A stretch of DNA of 13,433 nt, from NCBI GenBank assembly GCA_013151705.1, contig JAADHT010000118.1:4347-17779 (forward strand), read 5' to 3'. The notes beneath the pieces are model-generated. The model ran no database searches and was not told where the DNA came from. It worked only from the letters and a program-made list of their open reading frames with translations. Both the position numbers and the translations under genes were made by a program. Positions 1 through 6,450 of this stretch are shown here, in pieces; the stretch's first letter is position 1, and every line of letters begins with the position of its first letter. The DNA comes from Kiritimatiellota bacterium (lineage in GTDB: Bacteria > Verrucomicrobiota > Lentisphaeria > Victivallales > JAADHT01).

Positions 1-86
1 ATCATCGGAAGCACGGCGTTCTTGTTGCCGGAGACTGTGATCCGGCCTGAAATCGCATGCCCGCCTTCTATTTTCAGTTGCGTCAC
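1..86 (-). CDS. murA: UDP-N-acetylglucosamine 1-carboxyvinyltransferase MurA, N-terminal fragment
   Basis: This is the start of a gene that runs off the left edge of the window; only about 28 residues are visible. The translation begins V-T-Q-L-K-I-E-G-G-H and continues into V-S-G-N-K-N-A-V-L-P-M. This matches the N-terminus of MurA, which transfers enolpyruvate from PEP to UDP-GlcNAc in the first committed cytoplasmic step of peptidoglycan synthesis. Lys22 and Asn23 fall at the positions of the substrate-binding Lys-Asn pair in E. coli MurA. The start is a GTG, chosen because GGAG lies 7 bases upstream and the family motif spacing fits. It begins 27 bases after the YdjY-domain lipoprotein gene, so it is probably the next gene in the plsY-gpsA operon. 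The related EPSP synthase family is less likely given the KNAVLP motif. Most of the protein cannot be checked. Confidence 0.85.
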   Translation of the reverse strand, partial: MTQLKIEGGHAISGRITVSGNKNAVLPM

Positions 87-113
87 TGAGTTTCTCCAAT
101 TTAGCGACCGCTA

Positions 114-869
114 TCATCTAGGCTTCATCAACACGGTTACCTTTTCAACATCTTTCGGGATGTTTTTCGTGTATGCCTCGAAATAATCATCATAGTCGCC
201 CGTGTGGGCCGGATTGTCCAGAATTGTATTGCCGAAACTCCAAGTGTTCGCCACGTTCCCTTCTTTCGTCGCCAGACACGACTTGTCTCCTGCGAAACTG
301 GAGCCCACAAACACCCAACCCTCCCTTTTTTTCATTTTGCCAGTGCGTTTGTTCCTGAGCCATTTTTCAATGGGAATCACCTTGCCGTCCGGCAATAGAA
401 CGAACACGTCGACAAGCGTGCCTTGAGGGGTGGATTGCGATTCCAAGGTTTTCAAGCGCGCTCCGTTCACGCCGCCCAAGAGCAGAATTCCCAGTTGCAC
501 GTTGTACGGATTGACTGATGACTTCAAGAGACTTTCATACGCCCTGCCGCGTTCAGAGCATATCAGCACTTCCAAATCGCCGGTTGTTATAGAGGTTTCC
601 GCTGGAAACGACAACATGCGCCCGCGTCTGAGAATTCTGACTTTTCCAATCGCGATGTCGCCGTTCGGCAGAATTTTTCCTCCGATTATCCGCAAAACCT
701 TCAGTTCCGACGATGTCAGCGGAGGAGGGGGCGGCGGCGGTTTGGCTGGCGTGTCGGCGACATCCGCCTTGGACGGGAATGTGTCGTCGCTCATTCGCGC
801 GCAGGAGACGGCGGCGGAGAGCAGAATCACCGCGCAAAGGGGGATGTTTGAGCTCACTCTATCTCTCAT
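114..869 (-). CDS. YdjY-domain lipoprotein with polyproline linker
   Basis: A 251-residue predicted lipoprotein. Residues 8-22 are hydrophobic and end in a lipobox-like A-V-S-C with Cys23 as the lipidation site. Seven consecutive prolines (44-50) then form a stiff spacer. From about residue 60 the sequence has the pattern I-G-G-K-x-L-P-N-G-D-I-A-I-G, then L-S-F-P-A near 86-90, G-D-L-E-V-L near 97-102, and E-S-L-L with a hydrophobic L-G-I-L-L-L-G-G stretch near 126-133. I recognise this as the YdjY domain, whose biochemical function is unknown. The ATG starts immediately after the gpsA stop codon with no intervening base, and a GGGAG ribosome site lies inside the end of gpsA, so translation is likely coupled. 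murA follows 27 bases downstream. The location suggests an envelope role, but no function can be assigned. The gene is certain; the family call is fairly sure. Confidence 0.88.
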   Translation of the reverse strand: MRDRVSSNIPLCAVILLSAAVSCARMSDDTFPSKADVADTPAKPPPPPPPLTSSELKVLRIIGGKILPNGDIAIGKVRILRRGRMLSFPAETSITTGDLEVLICSERGRAYESLLKSSVNPYNVQLGILLLGGVNGARLKTLESQSTPQGTLVDVFVLLPDGKVIPIEKWLRNKRTGKMKKREGWVFVGSSFAGDKSCLATKEGNVANTWSFGNTILDNPAHTGDYDDYFEAYTKNIPKDVEKVTVLMKPR

Positions 870-1865
870 TCAAGCCAACTCCCGTTTCGGTCTGCGGGTC
901 ATTAGATCGCGGACGCCGCTCCGCGAATCCTTTCCCTCGTATATTGCTTGGTAGACCTCGTTTATGATGGGCGTGTCCACTCCCGCGTTTTTCGCCAATT
1001 CGTAAGCGCTCTTCGCGGTCTTGACTCCCTCGGCGACAACCATGCCCATCTCTTTCTGTATTACGTCGATGTCCGCTCCTTTTCCCAGCTCCTCTCCGAC
1101 ATGGCGGTTTCTGCTGTGGCTGCTGGTGCAGGTTACTATCATATCCCCTATGCCGCTTAAACCTGAAAAAGTCTCGACTTTTCCGCCGAGCGCCACGCCT
1201 AGCCTGCTCATTTCAGCTATCCCGCGGGTGATCAAGGCCGCTTTGGGATTGTCGCCCAGTCGCATGCCGTCGATCACGCCGGCGGCTATCGCGAAGACGT
1301 TTTTAAGCGCTCCGCCCAATTCTATTCCGACAACGTCTTCTGAAGTGTAGACTCTGAAAAATGAATTCATTAACGTTTTTTGCGCGATTTCCGCAAGTTT
1401 GTGGTCGCTTGAGCCAACCACTATGGCCGTTGGCGTTTTCAAAGCCACTTCCTCGGCGTGGCTCGGTCCGGAGAGGACCGCGAATTTCGCGGAGGAACCT
1501 ATTATTTCCGAACATAGCTCGCTCATACGCAGCAATGTGCCGTTTTCAATTCCTTTGGAGACATTCACCAGCAACTGTCCTGAATACAACGGGGCCAGTT
1601 GCTCCAAAGTCGCTCTCATATATTGAGATGGCGCCGCGAGGATTATCATTTCAGCGCCGTCGACCGCCTCTTTCATATCTTCCAGCAAAAGCAGTTCGCC
1701 CGGCAGTTCGATTCCCTTGAGAAACCGGTAGTTCTTTCTTGTCTCCCGCATTTCGCCGATATACTCCGGGAATGGTCCCCACTGGCGGGTTTCGTGTCCG
1801 TTGGATAAAAGCGTAAGAGCCAACGCCGTACCCCAAGCGCCATCGCTTAAAACCGTTGTTCTCAT
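870..1865 (-). CDS. gpsA: NAD(P)H-dependent glycerol-3-phosphate dehydrogenase
   Basis: This 331-residue cytoplasmic enzyme reduces dihydroxyacetone phosphate to sn-glycerol-3-phosphate, the backbone for phospholipids. Seen: the nucleotide-binding loop S-D-G-A-W-G-T-A at 7-14, N-V-S-K-G at 101-105, S-G-P-S-H-A near 132-137, catalytic-type Lys188 in G-A-L-K-N-V, the G-L-S-G-I-G-D segment at 235-241, and S-R-N-R near 251-254. Length is normal for the family. The first glycine of the usual GxGxxG loop is replaced by Ser7, while the rest of the enzyme looks intact. The ATG overlaps the plsY stop codon as ATGA, so the two are translationally coupled. The pairing is functional: PlsY uses the product of GpsA. 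The stop codon abuts the next gene directly. Confidence 0.97.
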   Translation of the reverse strand: MRTTVLSDGAWGTALALTLLSNGHETRQWGPFPEYIGEMRETRKNYRFLKGIELPGELLLLEDMKEAVDGAEMIILAAPSQYMRATLEQLAPLYSGQLLVNVSKGIENGTLLRMSELCSEIIGSSAKFAVLSGPSHAEEVALKTPTAIVVGSSDHKLAEIAQKTLMNSFFRVYTSEDVVGIELGGALKNVFAIAAGVIDGMRLGDNPKAALITRGIAEMSRLGVALGGKVETFSGLSGIGDMIVTCTSSHSRNRHVGEELGKGADIDVIQKEMGMVVAEGVKTAKSAYELAKNAGVDTPIINEVYQAIYEGKDSRSGVRDLMTRRPKRELA

Positions 1866-2551
1866 TGTTCGGATTTCCTTTCAAACTTGTTTTCGGTGCC
1901 TGACAGCAGTCTTTTGATATTAACACGGTGGCGGAATATCGCCAGCGCCGACAGCGCCGACAACATTATCAACACCGTAAAAGGGGTAGTAGTCCAACCG
2001 ATCGCCGAAAACGTCCAAGCGGTGATCGGCAGCAGCAGGGCCGCGGAAACACTGGCCAGAGAGACGTATCGGGAGAAATGGAAAATCAAAACCCAGGCGG
2101 CGCCGGCGGTTAATAGGGAAAGCGGCGCCAAAGCCAGGATTATTCCCGCTATCGTGGATATGCCTTTGCCACCCTTGAAAGCGAGAAAAATGGGCCACAT
2201 ATGCCCTGTCACCGCGGAGGCTGAAACCAGGACAACGTCAAGATCGGCATCGGTCAGAAGGTCGTTTCGGGCAAGCATCTCAATGACCAGTATCGGAAGC
2301 AATCCTTTGAGAAAATCCAAAACGAAACAAGATACTCCCCACTTCTTGCCCAGGACGCGGTTGACGTTAGTGGCGCCGACGTTGCGGCTCCCGTGTCGCC
2401 GAATGTCGATGCCGTTGATTTTCCCGATAATGAAAGCCCAAGGAATCGAGCCGATCAAATAACCGGCGGAAGCGACTCCGATGTATTCTATCAAATTATT
2501 CATTGGGACAATTAAGGCGGCGTCAAGATTGATGATGTTAGAGGTTTCCAT
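1862..2551 (-). CDS. plsY: Acyl-phosphate:glycerol-3-phosphate acyltransferase PlsY
   Basis: A polytopic inner-membrane enzyme that transfers an acyl group from acyl-phosphate to glycerol-3-phosphate to make lysophosphatidic acid. All family signatures are present: G-S-I-P-W-A at 34-39, H-G-S-R-N-V-G-A-T-N at 53-62, L-D-F-L-K-G at 78-83, G-H-x-W-P-I-F-x-x-F-K-G-G-K-G at 116-130, S-R-Y-V-S-L-A-S near 160-167, and R-H-R-x-N-I-K-R-L-x-x-G-x-E near 207-220. The start is uncertain. The ATG at 2551 overlaps the end of the upstream lipoprotein gene by 14 bases. A second in-frame ATG at 2503 would give a 213-residue protein closer to the usual length. Neither has a clear Shine-Dalgarno site, so coupling to the upstream gene is likely. 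It overlaps gpsA by 4 bases. Confidence 0.96.
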   Translation of the reverse strand: METSNIINLDAALIVPMNNLIEYIGVASAGYLIGSIPWAFIIGKINGIDIRRHGSRNVGATNVNRVLGKKWGVSCFVLDFLKGLLPILVIEMLARNDLLTDADLDVVLVSASAVTGHMWPIFLAFKGGKGISTIAGIILALAPLSLLTAGAAWVLIFHFSRYVSLASVSAALLLPITAWTFSAIGWTTTPFTVLIMLSALSALAIFRHRVNIKRLLSGTENKFERKSEQ

Positions 2552-2714
2552 CGATGCCGCGGGTGTCTTGAGGACCAGGGGCGTTTATCGGAATATAGCT
2601 GACGCCTCGGCGTTCCTGGGGAGAAGAACAACTGGATGTCAAAGCGGCCGCGGCAATCGCCAATACCGCCAATAGAAGCGTTTTGACGGCAATTCCGTTT
2701 TTTCGCGCATTCAT
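2538..2714 (-). CDS. Small lipoprotein, 58 residues
   Basis: A 58-residue predicted lipoprotein of unknown function. It has a basic start (M-N-A-R-K), a hydrophobic stretch at 8-25, and T-S-S-C with Cys29 as the likely lipidated residue. A mature part of about 30 residues includes S-Y-I-P-I-N-A-P-G-P-Q. The ATG at 2714 is chosen over an in-frame upstream codon at 2759 because GAGGTG lies about 5 bases before it and it places the signal peptide at the N-terminus. The 3' end overlaps the plsY ATG by 14 bases, making it the first gene of the plsY-gpsA-ydjY-murA run. The signal sequence, ribosome site and overlap support a real gene. The function is not recognised. Confidence 0.8.
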   Translation of the reverse strand: MNARKNGIAVKTLLLAVLAIAAAALTSSCSSPQERRGVSYIPINAPGPQDTRGIDGNL

Positions 2715-2779
2715 TTTTTCACCTCGGGAAAAACAAGTGGTCAGGAATCGACCATTCAAGTCGTCGCCGGAAAAACATC

Positions 2780-2818
2780 AAGCCCGACACCGCGTCGTCG
2801 AAACACGGAAGCGGGCTT
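2780..2818 (-). terminator. Long hairpin between the 35-residue gene and the lipoprotein operon
   Basis: AAGCCCG (2780-2786) pairs with CGGGCTT (2812-2818), and inside it CCGCGT pairs with ACACGG with one wobble, separated by a 3x3 internal loop. On the minus strand the hairpin is followed after a short GATG by five T, a weak U-tract. It lies after the coiled-coil/35-residue pair and before the lipoprotein gene, where a terminator would separate two units. The plus-strand side has only TTTT. The stem is seen; its role is inferred. Confidence 0.5.
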
Positions 2819-2862
2819 TTGAAAGAAAGACGCCACCAGCCACGGCTCGCATCACATTCTTT

Positions 2863-2970
2863 TTAGAACATATTGTAATGCTGCATCTCCTGTATTTGAA
2901 AAAACAGGAGAGTGCCAAGAAGAGCGACCGTCAATACGGTAAGTATCGTGAAAACAACGGACTTATACAT
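2863..2970 (-). CDS. Small single-helix membrane protein, 35 residues
   Basis: A very short gene with strong start signals. The ATG at 2970 is preceded by GGAGGTG with a 6-base gap, one of the best ribosome sites in the window. It encodes 35 residues starting M-Y-K-S-V-V-F-T-I-L and ends in TAA. Residues 5-24 form one hydrophobic helix, followed by a short polar tail (Q-I-Q-E-M-Q-H-Y-N-M-F). The N-terminus is short and weakly positive, consistent with an inner-membrane protein. It starts 29 bases after the stop of the coiled-coil membrane protein gene, so the two are probably co-transcribed and may work together. No family is recognised and no function is proposed. A chance ORF is possible, but the ribosome site, hydrophobic pattern and operon position together argue against it. 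Confidence 0.68.
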   Translation of the reverse strand: MYKSVVFTILTVLTVALLGTLLFFQIQEMQHYNMF

Positions 2971-2999
2971 ATTCGACACCTCCAAATGGGACGTTTGAA

Positions 3000-4331
3000 C
3001 TATTCTTCATCATCAGCTGAATCCTCGGAGTCCTCCGAGTCTTCATCAGCCGTTTTATCCGTGTCGTCATCAGAACTCTCATCATCAGCTGAATCGTCGT
3101 CTGATTTTTTTGTGGTTTTGATTTCTCTAGCGAAATACACCGTGTCGCCTTTGCGAATGGCCTCCGTAGTGGAATCACCAACCATATCGGCTATGGAGCA
3201 GTCGTTGTCTACCTTGACTATTTTGATTTGCCCAACGAACTTGTCTCCGCGTGCGACAGTCATCACCTGTCCTTCCGGCAACGCTACGCTTTTTTCGACT
3301 TTTTTGACGTTTCCGATGATCAATTTGTTGTCTTTGCCGAGATTGATCATGACAAAACCCCATTTCTTATTGACGTTTGTTACTTCGCCTTTAAGCATTT
3401 TGACGAGGTCCATATCAGATTTAGGCATAGCCGGCTGATCATTGCCAGGCTTGTCTCCATCACCCTCATACTGAGCGAGCCTTCCCTTCAACTTTTTTAT
3501 TTCGCCTTCATTTGACTTGATGACATCCAGCTTCTGTGTCAATTTGTCATTGAGCTCTGTTACTTTCTCTTTTTGATTGGCTAATTCCGTCTTGGTTTGA
3601 TCGAATTCGTCTTTTTTGGATTTCAAGGAGCTCGCGACGGAACTTAACACGTCGGCGTAGTCGTCTCCATCGAGCGCCGGCTCGGAAACATCCCAAGCCG
3701 AACATACCGCTTTGACATGCGACGCGAATGTGTCCGATTTATCTTTGACCGCTTTAACCTTGTCGCTGAAGTCGGTCAGCGGAGCGGAGTAACCATCCAG
3801 ACTTTTCAAGGCGTTGGGGTCAATGGTGCAATCCACTTGTCCGGCGATCGTAGCCACTTTGGCGGCTATTTCAGAATCTCTTTTCTCAACCTTGCCCACC
3901 AAAGTGATTAGGTCGGTGCCTTTTTTCGGGTATTTTTCGATGTTTTGGAACTGTATGGACGCAAAGGAATTGGAATCGGGCAGTTTCAACGTTTCGGCCA
4001 CCTTGAACAACGTTTTGCTTAAGGCGTTACGCTGTTGGATTATGTCGCTTGCCTGCGTTTCAAAGGCCCCTAGAACTTTTCCCAGATTTTTGAAATTATC
4101 ATGGTAAAGTGAAGTGTTGGATGGAGCGCTTTTGGTCAGCCGCAATTTGTCGGCGATATCCGTTCCACTTTCCTCGTCCAAGGTTTTGGCCACGGAACGA
4201 ATGACTTTCGCCATTTTGTCGCCGCGGTCTTTGAGTTGAACTCTTTTTTCGAAAAGCATAAACCCGAACGCGACCGCCGTTCCAGCGAGTACTAATATCA
4301 AAACGTTCAAAATCTTATTAAAAACCGCCAT
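3000..4331 (-). CDS. Membrane-anchored coiled-coil protein with acidic C-terminal tail
   Basis: A 443-residue protein that I do not recognise as a named family. Residues 6-26 form a membrane helix without a clear cleavage site, so it is probably an N-terminal anchor. A long helical region follows, with coiled-coil-like heptads around 232-290. After a Gly/Pro-rich linker (290-303) comes a compact beta-rich looking domain at about 310-402 with G-E-V-T-N-V-N-x-x-W-G-F-V-M-I-N-L-G, a V-A-R-G-D-K-F-V-G-Q-I-K segment and R-K-G-D-T-V-Y-F-A. The last 35 residues are almost only Asp, Glu, Ser, Thr and Ala. The ATG follows AAGGAGGAG by 3-4 bases, a strong start. The 35-residue membrane protein gene follows 29 bases downstream. 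The body probably lies in the periplasm. Function unknown; envelope structural or scaffolding work is only a guess. Confidence 0.93.
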   Translation of the reverse strand: MAVFNKILNVLILVLAGTAVAFGFMLFEKRVQLKDRGDKMAKVIRSVAKTLDEESGTDIADKLRLTKSAPSNTSLYHDNFKNLGKVLGAFETQASDIIQQRNALSKTLFKVAETLKLPDSNSFASIQFQNIEKYPKKGTDLITLVGKVEKRDSEIAAKVATIAGQVDCTIDPNALKSLDGYSAPLTDFSDKVKAVKDKSDTFASHVKAVCSAWDVSEPALDGDDYADVLSSVASSLKSKKDEFDQTKTELANQKEKVTELNDKLTQKLDVIKSNEGEIKKLKGRLAQYEGDGDKPGNDQPAMPKSDMDLVKMLKGEVTNVNKKWGFVMINLGKDNKLIIGNVKKVEKSVALPEGQVMTVARGDKFVGQIKIVKVDNDCSIADMVGDSTTEAIRKGDTVYFAREIKTTKKSDDDSADDESSDDDTDKTADEDSEDSEDSADDEE

Positions 4332-4376
4332 AATCTCCTCCTTGTATGATTTGCTCTACACTACAACTACCCTCGA

Positions 4377-4425
4377 TTTGAAACACTATTTCAAATTCTC
4401 CGGCGAACATTCCTTGTTTCGAAAC
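4377..4425. repeat. Two short palindromes upstream of the coiled-coil gene
   Basis: TTTGAAA-cacta-TTTCAAA (4377-4395) and the perfect 10-base palindrome GTTTCGAAAC (4416-4425) lie 45-95 bases before the start codon of the 3000-4331 gene. Both contain the GAAA/TTTC theme, which also occurs in the stem at 4452-4465. They could be operator half-sites or RNA hairpins; the sequence alone cannot decide. Confidence 0.3.
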
Positions 4426-4435
4426 GTCCGTATTC

Positions 4436-4474
4436 AAAAACCCGAAGGGTAGTTTCATTGGAAACAACACCCTT
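4436..4474 (-). terminator. Overlapping hairpins with U-tract between proS and the coiled-coil gene
   Basis: On the minus strand AAGGGT pairs with ACCCTT, and an inner GTTTC pairs with GAAAC around a CAAT loop (4445-4474). The ACCC of that stem can instead pair with GGGT around TTC (4440-4450), followed by a run of T (4436-4440). The second form looks like a weak Rho-independent terminator and excludes the first. It lies about 125 bases after the proS stop and about 105 before the coiled-coil gene. It could end proS transcription or act as an attenuator in the leader of the next gene. Confidence 0.45.
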
Positions 4475-4561
4475 GCGGACATCATCAAATAACGGAATTC
4501 ACCACGTGTTAAACAATGATCTCACGCATGAAAACCCCTGCTTCGAGAAGCATCCGGAACG

Positions 4562-4591
4562 ATAATAGAACACCTCTCATGAAAATTGCAA
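4562..4591 (-). promoter_or_regulatory. Candidate sigma-70-like promoter for the coiled-coil gene
   Basis: On the minus strand TTGCAA (4586-4591) is followed after 18 bases by TATTAT (4562-4567), 4/6 and 5/6 matches to the -35 and -10 consensus. It lies just past the proS stop codon and would give the 3000-4331 gene a leader of roughly 220 bases containing the overlapping hairpins at 4436-4474. The region is A/T rich, so a chance match is possible. Confidence 0.35.
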
Positions 4592-4598
4592 GAGAAAA

Positions 4599-6323
4599 TC
4601 ACGATTTTTTTTTCAAAGTGTCGAAGACCGTGTTCGCGACGATGGTGGCGGCGGCGTCCAAATCAATCACACTCGAACCTTCAGCGCCTCTTGTTTTTAA
4701 CTCTATTTGACTGGAACTTAATGTTTTAGGTGAAACGGTCAATCTGTATGGAATTCCCGTTAGATCCGCGTCATTGAACATGAAACCCGCTTTTTCGCCG
4801 CGGTCGTCATAAAGAACCTCCACCCCTTTTTCAAGCAAATCGGCGTAGATTTTGTCGGCTGCCGCGGCCACGCCCTCTTTTTTCGGGTTCAACGAGCAGA
4901 GATGCACATGGTAGGGAGCTATGGAAATCGGCCATATCGGTCCCCATTTGTCGTGCGACTGCTCAAGCACCGATGCCATTGTTCTACCCACTCCTATCCC
5001 GTAGCACCCCATTATCATATTGCGGGATTTTCCGTTTTGATCCAAAAAAGAGCAGTTCATAGGCGCGGAGTATTTCGTTCCGAGTTTGAATATGTTCCCG
5101 ACTTCTATTCCGCGGCGCATTTTCAGTGGCTCGCCCGTGAGCGGGCAGGGATCTCCTTCACGCACCATCGCTATATCGGCCACTTGGGCATCGGAAAGGT
5201 CTCGGTCGAAGTTGAAGTTTTTGTAGTGGCAACCGCTTTCGTTCGCTCCAACCACCAGATTCGAGCATTCCGCGACGGAGCGGTCGACCACGATTTTAAT
5301 CTTCGCGGGATCCAAGGACAGCGGGGAGGCGTAGCCCGGCACGGCGCCTGAGGCGAGAATGGCCTCGTCCGAGGCATGTACCAGTTCGGCGGAAGCGATT
5401 ATTTTTCGAAGTTTCGCCTCGTTCACCTCTAAATCACCGCGGATCATCGCGAAAATCAAATCGCCCGAGGCTTCTTGGAAAAACACCGCTTTGCCGGTGT
5501 TTTCAGGTTTCAAATTCAAAAACTCGGCGACTTCCCCGATGGTTTTCATGCCGGGAGTAGCCACTTTCTCCAGTGGAAGACTCTCCTCTTTTTTGAATTC
5601 GCACTTGGCTACGGCCACTTCCCTGTTCGCTTTGTAGGAGCCGTCGGGCGAAATGAACACAACATCCTCGCCGCAATCGGCCAAAGCCATGAATTCATGC
5701 GAGGTGTCGCCTCCCATCATTCCCGGATCGGATTCAATCGTAACGCAGTTTTTGAGACCGACCCTTTGAAATATCCGTTCATACGCCTGCAAAACCCGGT
5801 CGTAGTAGGTGTCGAGGCATTCCTGGTCGGCGTGAAACGAGTAGGCGTCTTTCATTGTGAATTCGCGCGCTCTAATCATTCCGGCGCGCGGACGCGCTTC
5901 ATCTCGGTACTTCGTCTGTATCTGATAGACCATCAATGGAAGTTGCTTGTAGCTGTTGACTTCCGTTCGTACGAGATGGCAGACCGCCTCCTCGTGGGTC
6001 ATCGCCAGAAGCATATTCTTGTCGTTTCGGTCTTTGAAGCGCAGCAATTCGCTTCCTATGCTTTCCAACCGGCCCGACTCCACCCACAATTCGGCGGGAA
6101 GAACAACGGGCATCAGAACCTCCTGGCCCTCCACCGCATCCATCTCCTCTCTTATTATCGCTTCTATCTTGCGGACGATTCTTTTGCCCAAAGGCAACAA
6201 AGAGTGGATGCCGGCGGAGACGGGTCTGATATATCCTCCCCTTATGAGGAACTTATGGCTCGTCGTGACGGCGTCTTTGGGATCCTCTTTGATTTTACGT
6301 CCCACTAGCTTCGACATTCTCAT
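4599..6323 (-). CDS. proS: Prolyl-tRNA synthetase (bacterial type with editing domain)
   Basis: A 574-residue class II aminoacyl-tRNA synthetase that charges tRNA-Pro with proline in the cytoplasm. Seen: an N-terminal catalytic part with T-H-E-E at 109-112, motif 2 in R-D-E-A-R-P-R-A-G-M-I-R-A-R-E-F around 140-155, and motif 3 in G-C-Y-G-I-G-V-G-R-T at 439-448. Between them lies the insertion domain (about 225-400), with T-G-K-A-V-F-F (276-282) and G-Y-A-S-P-L near 330-335; in this family the domain removes alanine mischarged on tRNA-Pro. The anticodon-binding domain fills about 465-574. Length matches bacterial ProS. The ATG at 6323 follows AAGGAG by 9 bases; a second ATG two codons later is less well spaced. 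The gene may be read through from the epimerase gene 127 bases upstream. Confidence 0.98.
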   Translation of the reverse strand: MRMSKLVGRKIKEDPKDAVTTSHKFLIRGGYIRPVSAGIHSLLPLGKRIVRKIEAIIREEMDAVEGQEVLMPVVLPAELWVESGRLESIGSELLRFKDRNDKNMLLAMTHEEAVCHLVRTEVNSYKQLPLMVYQIQTKYRDEARPRAGMIRAREFTMKDAYSFHADQECLDTYYDRVLQAYERIFQRVGLKNCVTIESDPGMMGGDTSHEFMALADCGEDVVFISPDGSYKANREVAVAKCEFKKEESLPLEKVATPGMKTIGEVAEFLNLKPENTGKAVFFQEASGDLIFAMIRGDLEVNEAKLRKIIASAELVHASDEAILASGAVPGYASPLSLDPAKIKIVVDRSVAECSNLVVGANESGCHYKNFNFDRDLSDAQVADIAMVREGDPCPLTGEPLKMRRGIEVGNIFKLGTKYSAPMNCSFLDQNGKSRNMIMGCYGIGVGRTMASVLEQSHDKWGPIWPISIAPYHVHLCSLNPKKEGVAAAADKIYADLLEKGVEVLYDDRGEKAGFMFNDADLTGIPYRLTVSPKTLSSSQIELKTRGAEGSSVIDLDAAATIVANTVFDTLKKKS

Positions 6324-6402
6324 AATGTATTACTCCTTGAATAATGTGATTTTCCGGGCACACGGCGGGACAACAATGTTTCGAGCCTGAATCCTCCAGC
6401 TA

Positions 6403-6422
6403 GACCCTGTTCGAACGGGGTC
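6403..6422. repeat. Inverted repeat between the epimerase gene and proS
   Basis: GACCC and GGGTC enclose a GTTCGAAC core with one C-A mismatch, making a compact 20-base hairpin about 80 bases before the proS start. No T-tract follows on either strand, so it is not a standard terminator. It could be an RNA leader hairpin, a processing site or an operator. The rest of 6324-6450 shows nothing clear beyond the proS ribosome site. Confidence 0.35.
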
Positions 6423-6450
6423 CAGGTGGATGCTTTCCAATTGGCGCGTC

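Noticed and set aside
430..954. 174-codon plus-strand frame with a run of glycines
   Set aside because: The glycine run is the reverse complement of the polyproline linker in the YdjY lipoprotein; no ribosome site or family pattern.
2683..3438. 251-codon plus-strand frame rich in serine
   Set aside because: The Ser-rich part is the antisense reading of the acidic tail of the coiled-coil protein, and it crosses the well supported 35-codon gene.
6403..6422. GTTCGAAC core resembling a tRNA T-loop
   Set aside because: No acceptor, D or anticodon arms can be built around it on either strand; the T stem would contain a mismatch. Treated as a simple inverted repeat.
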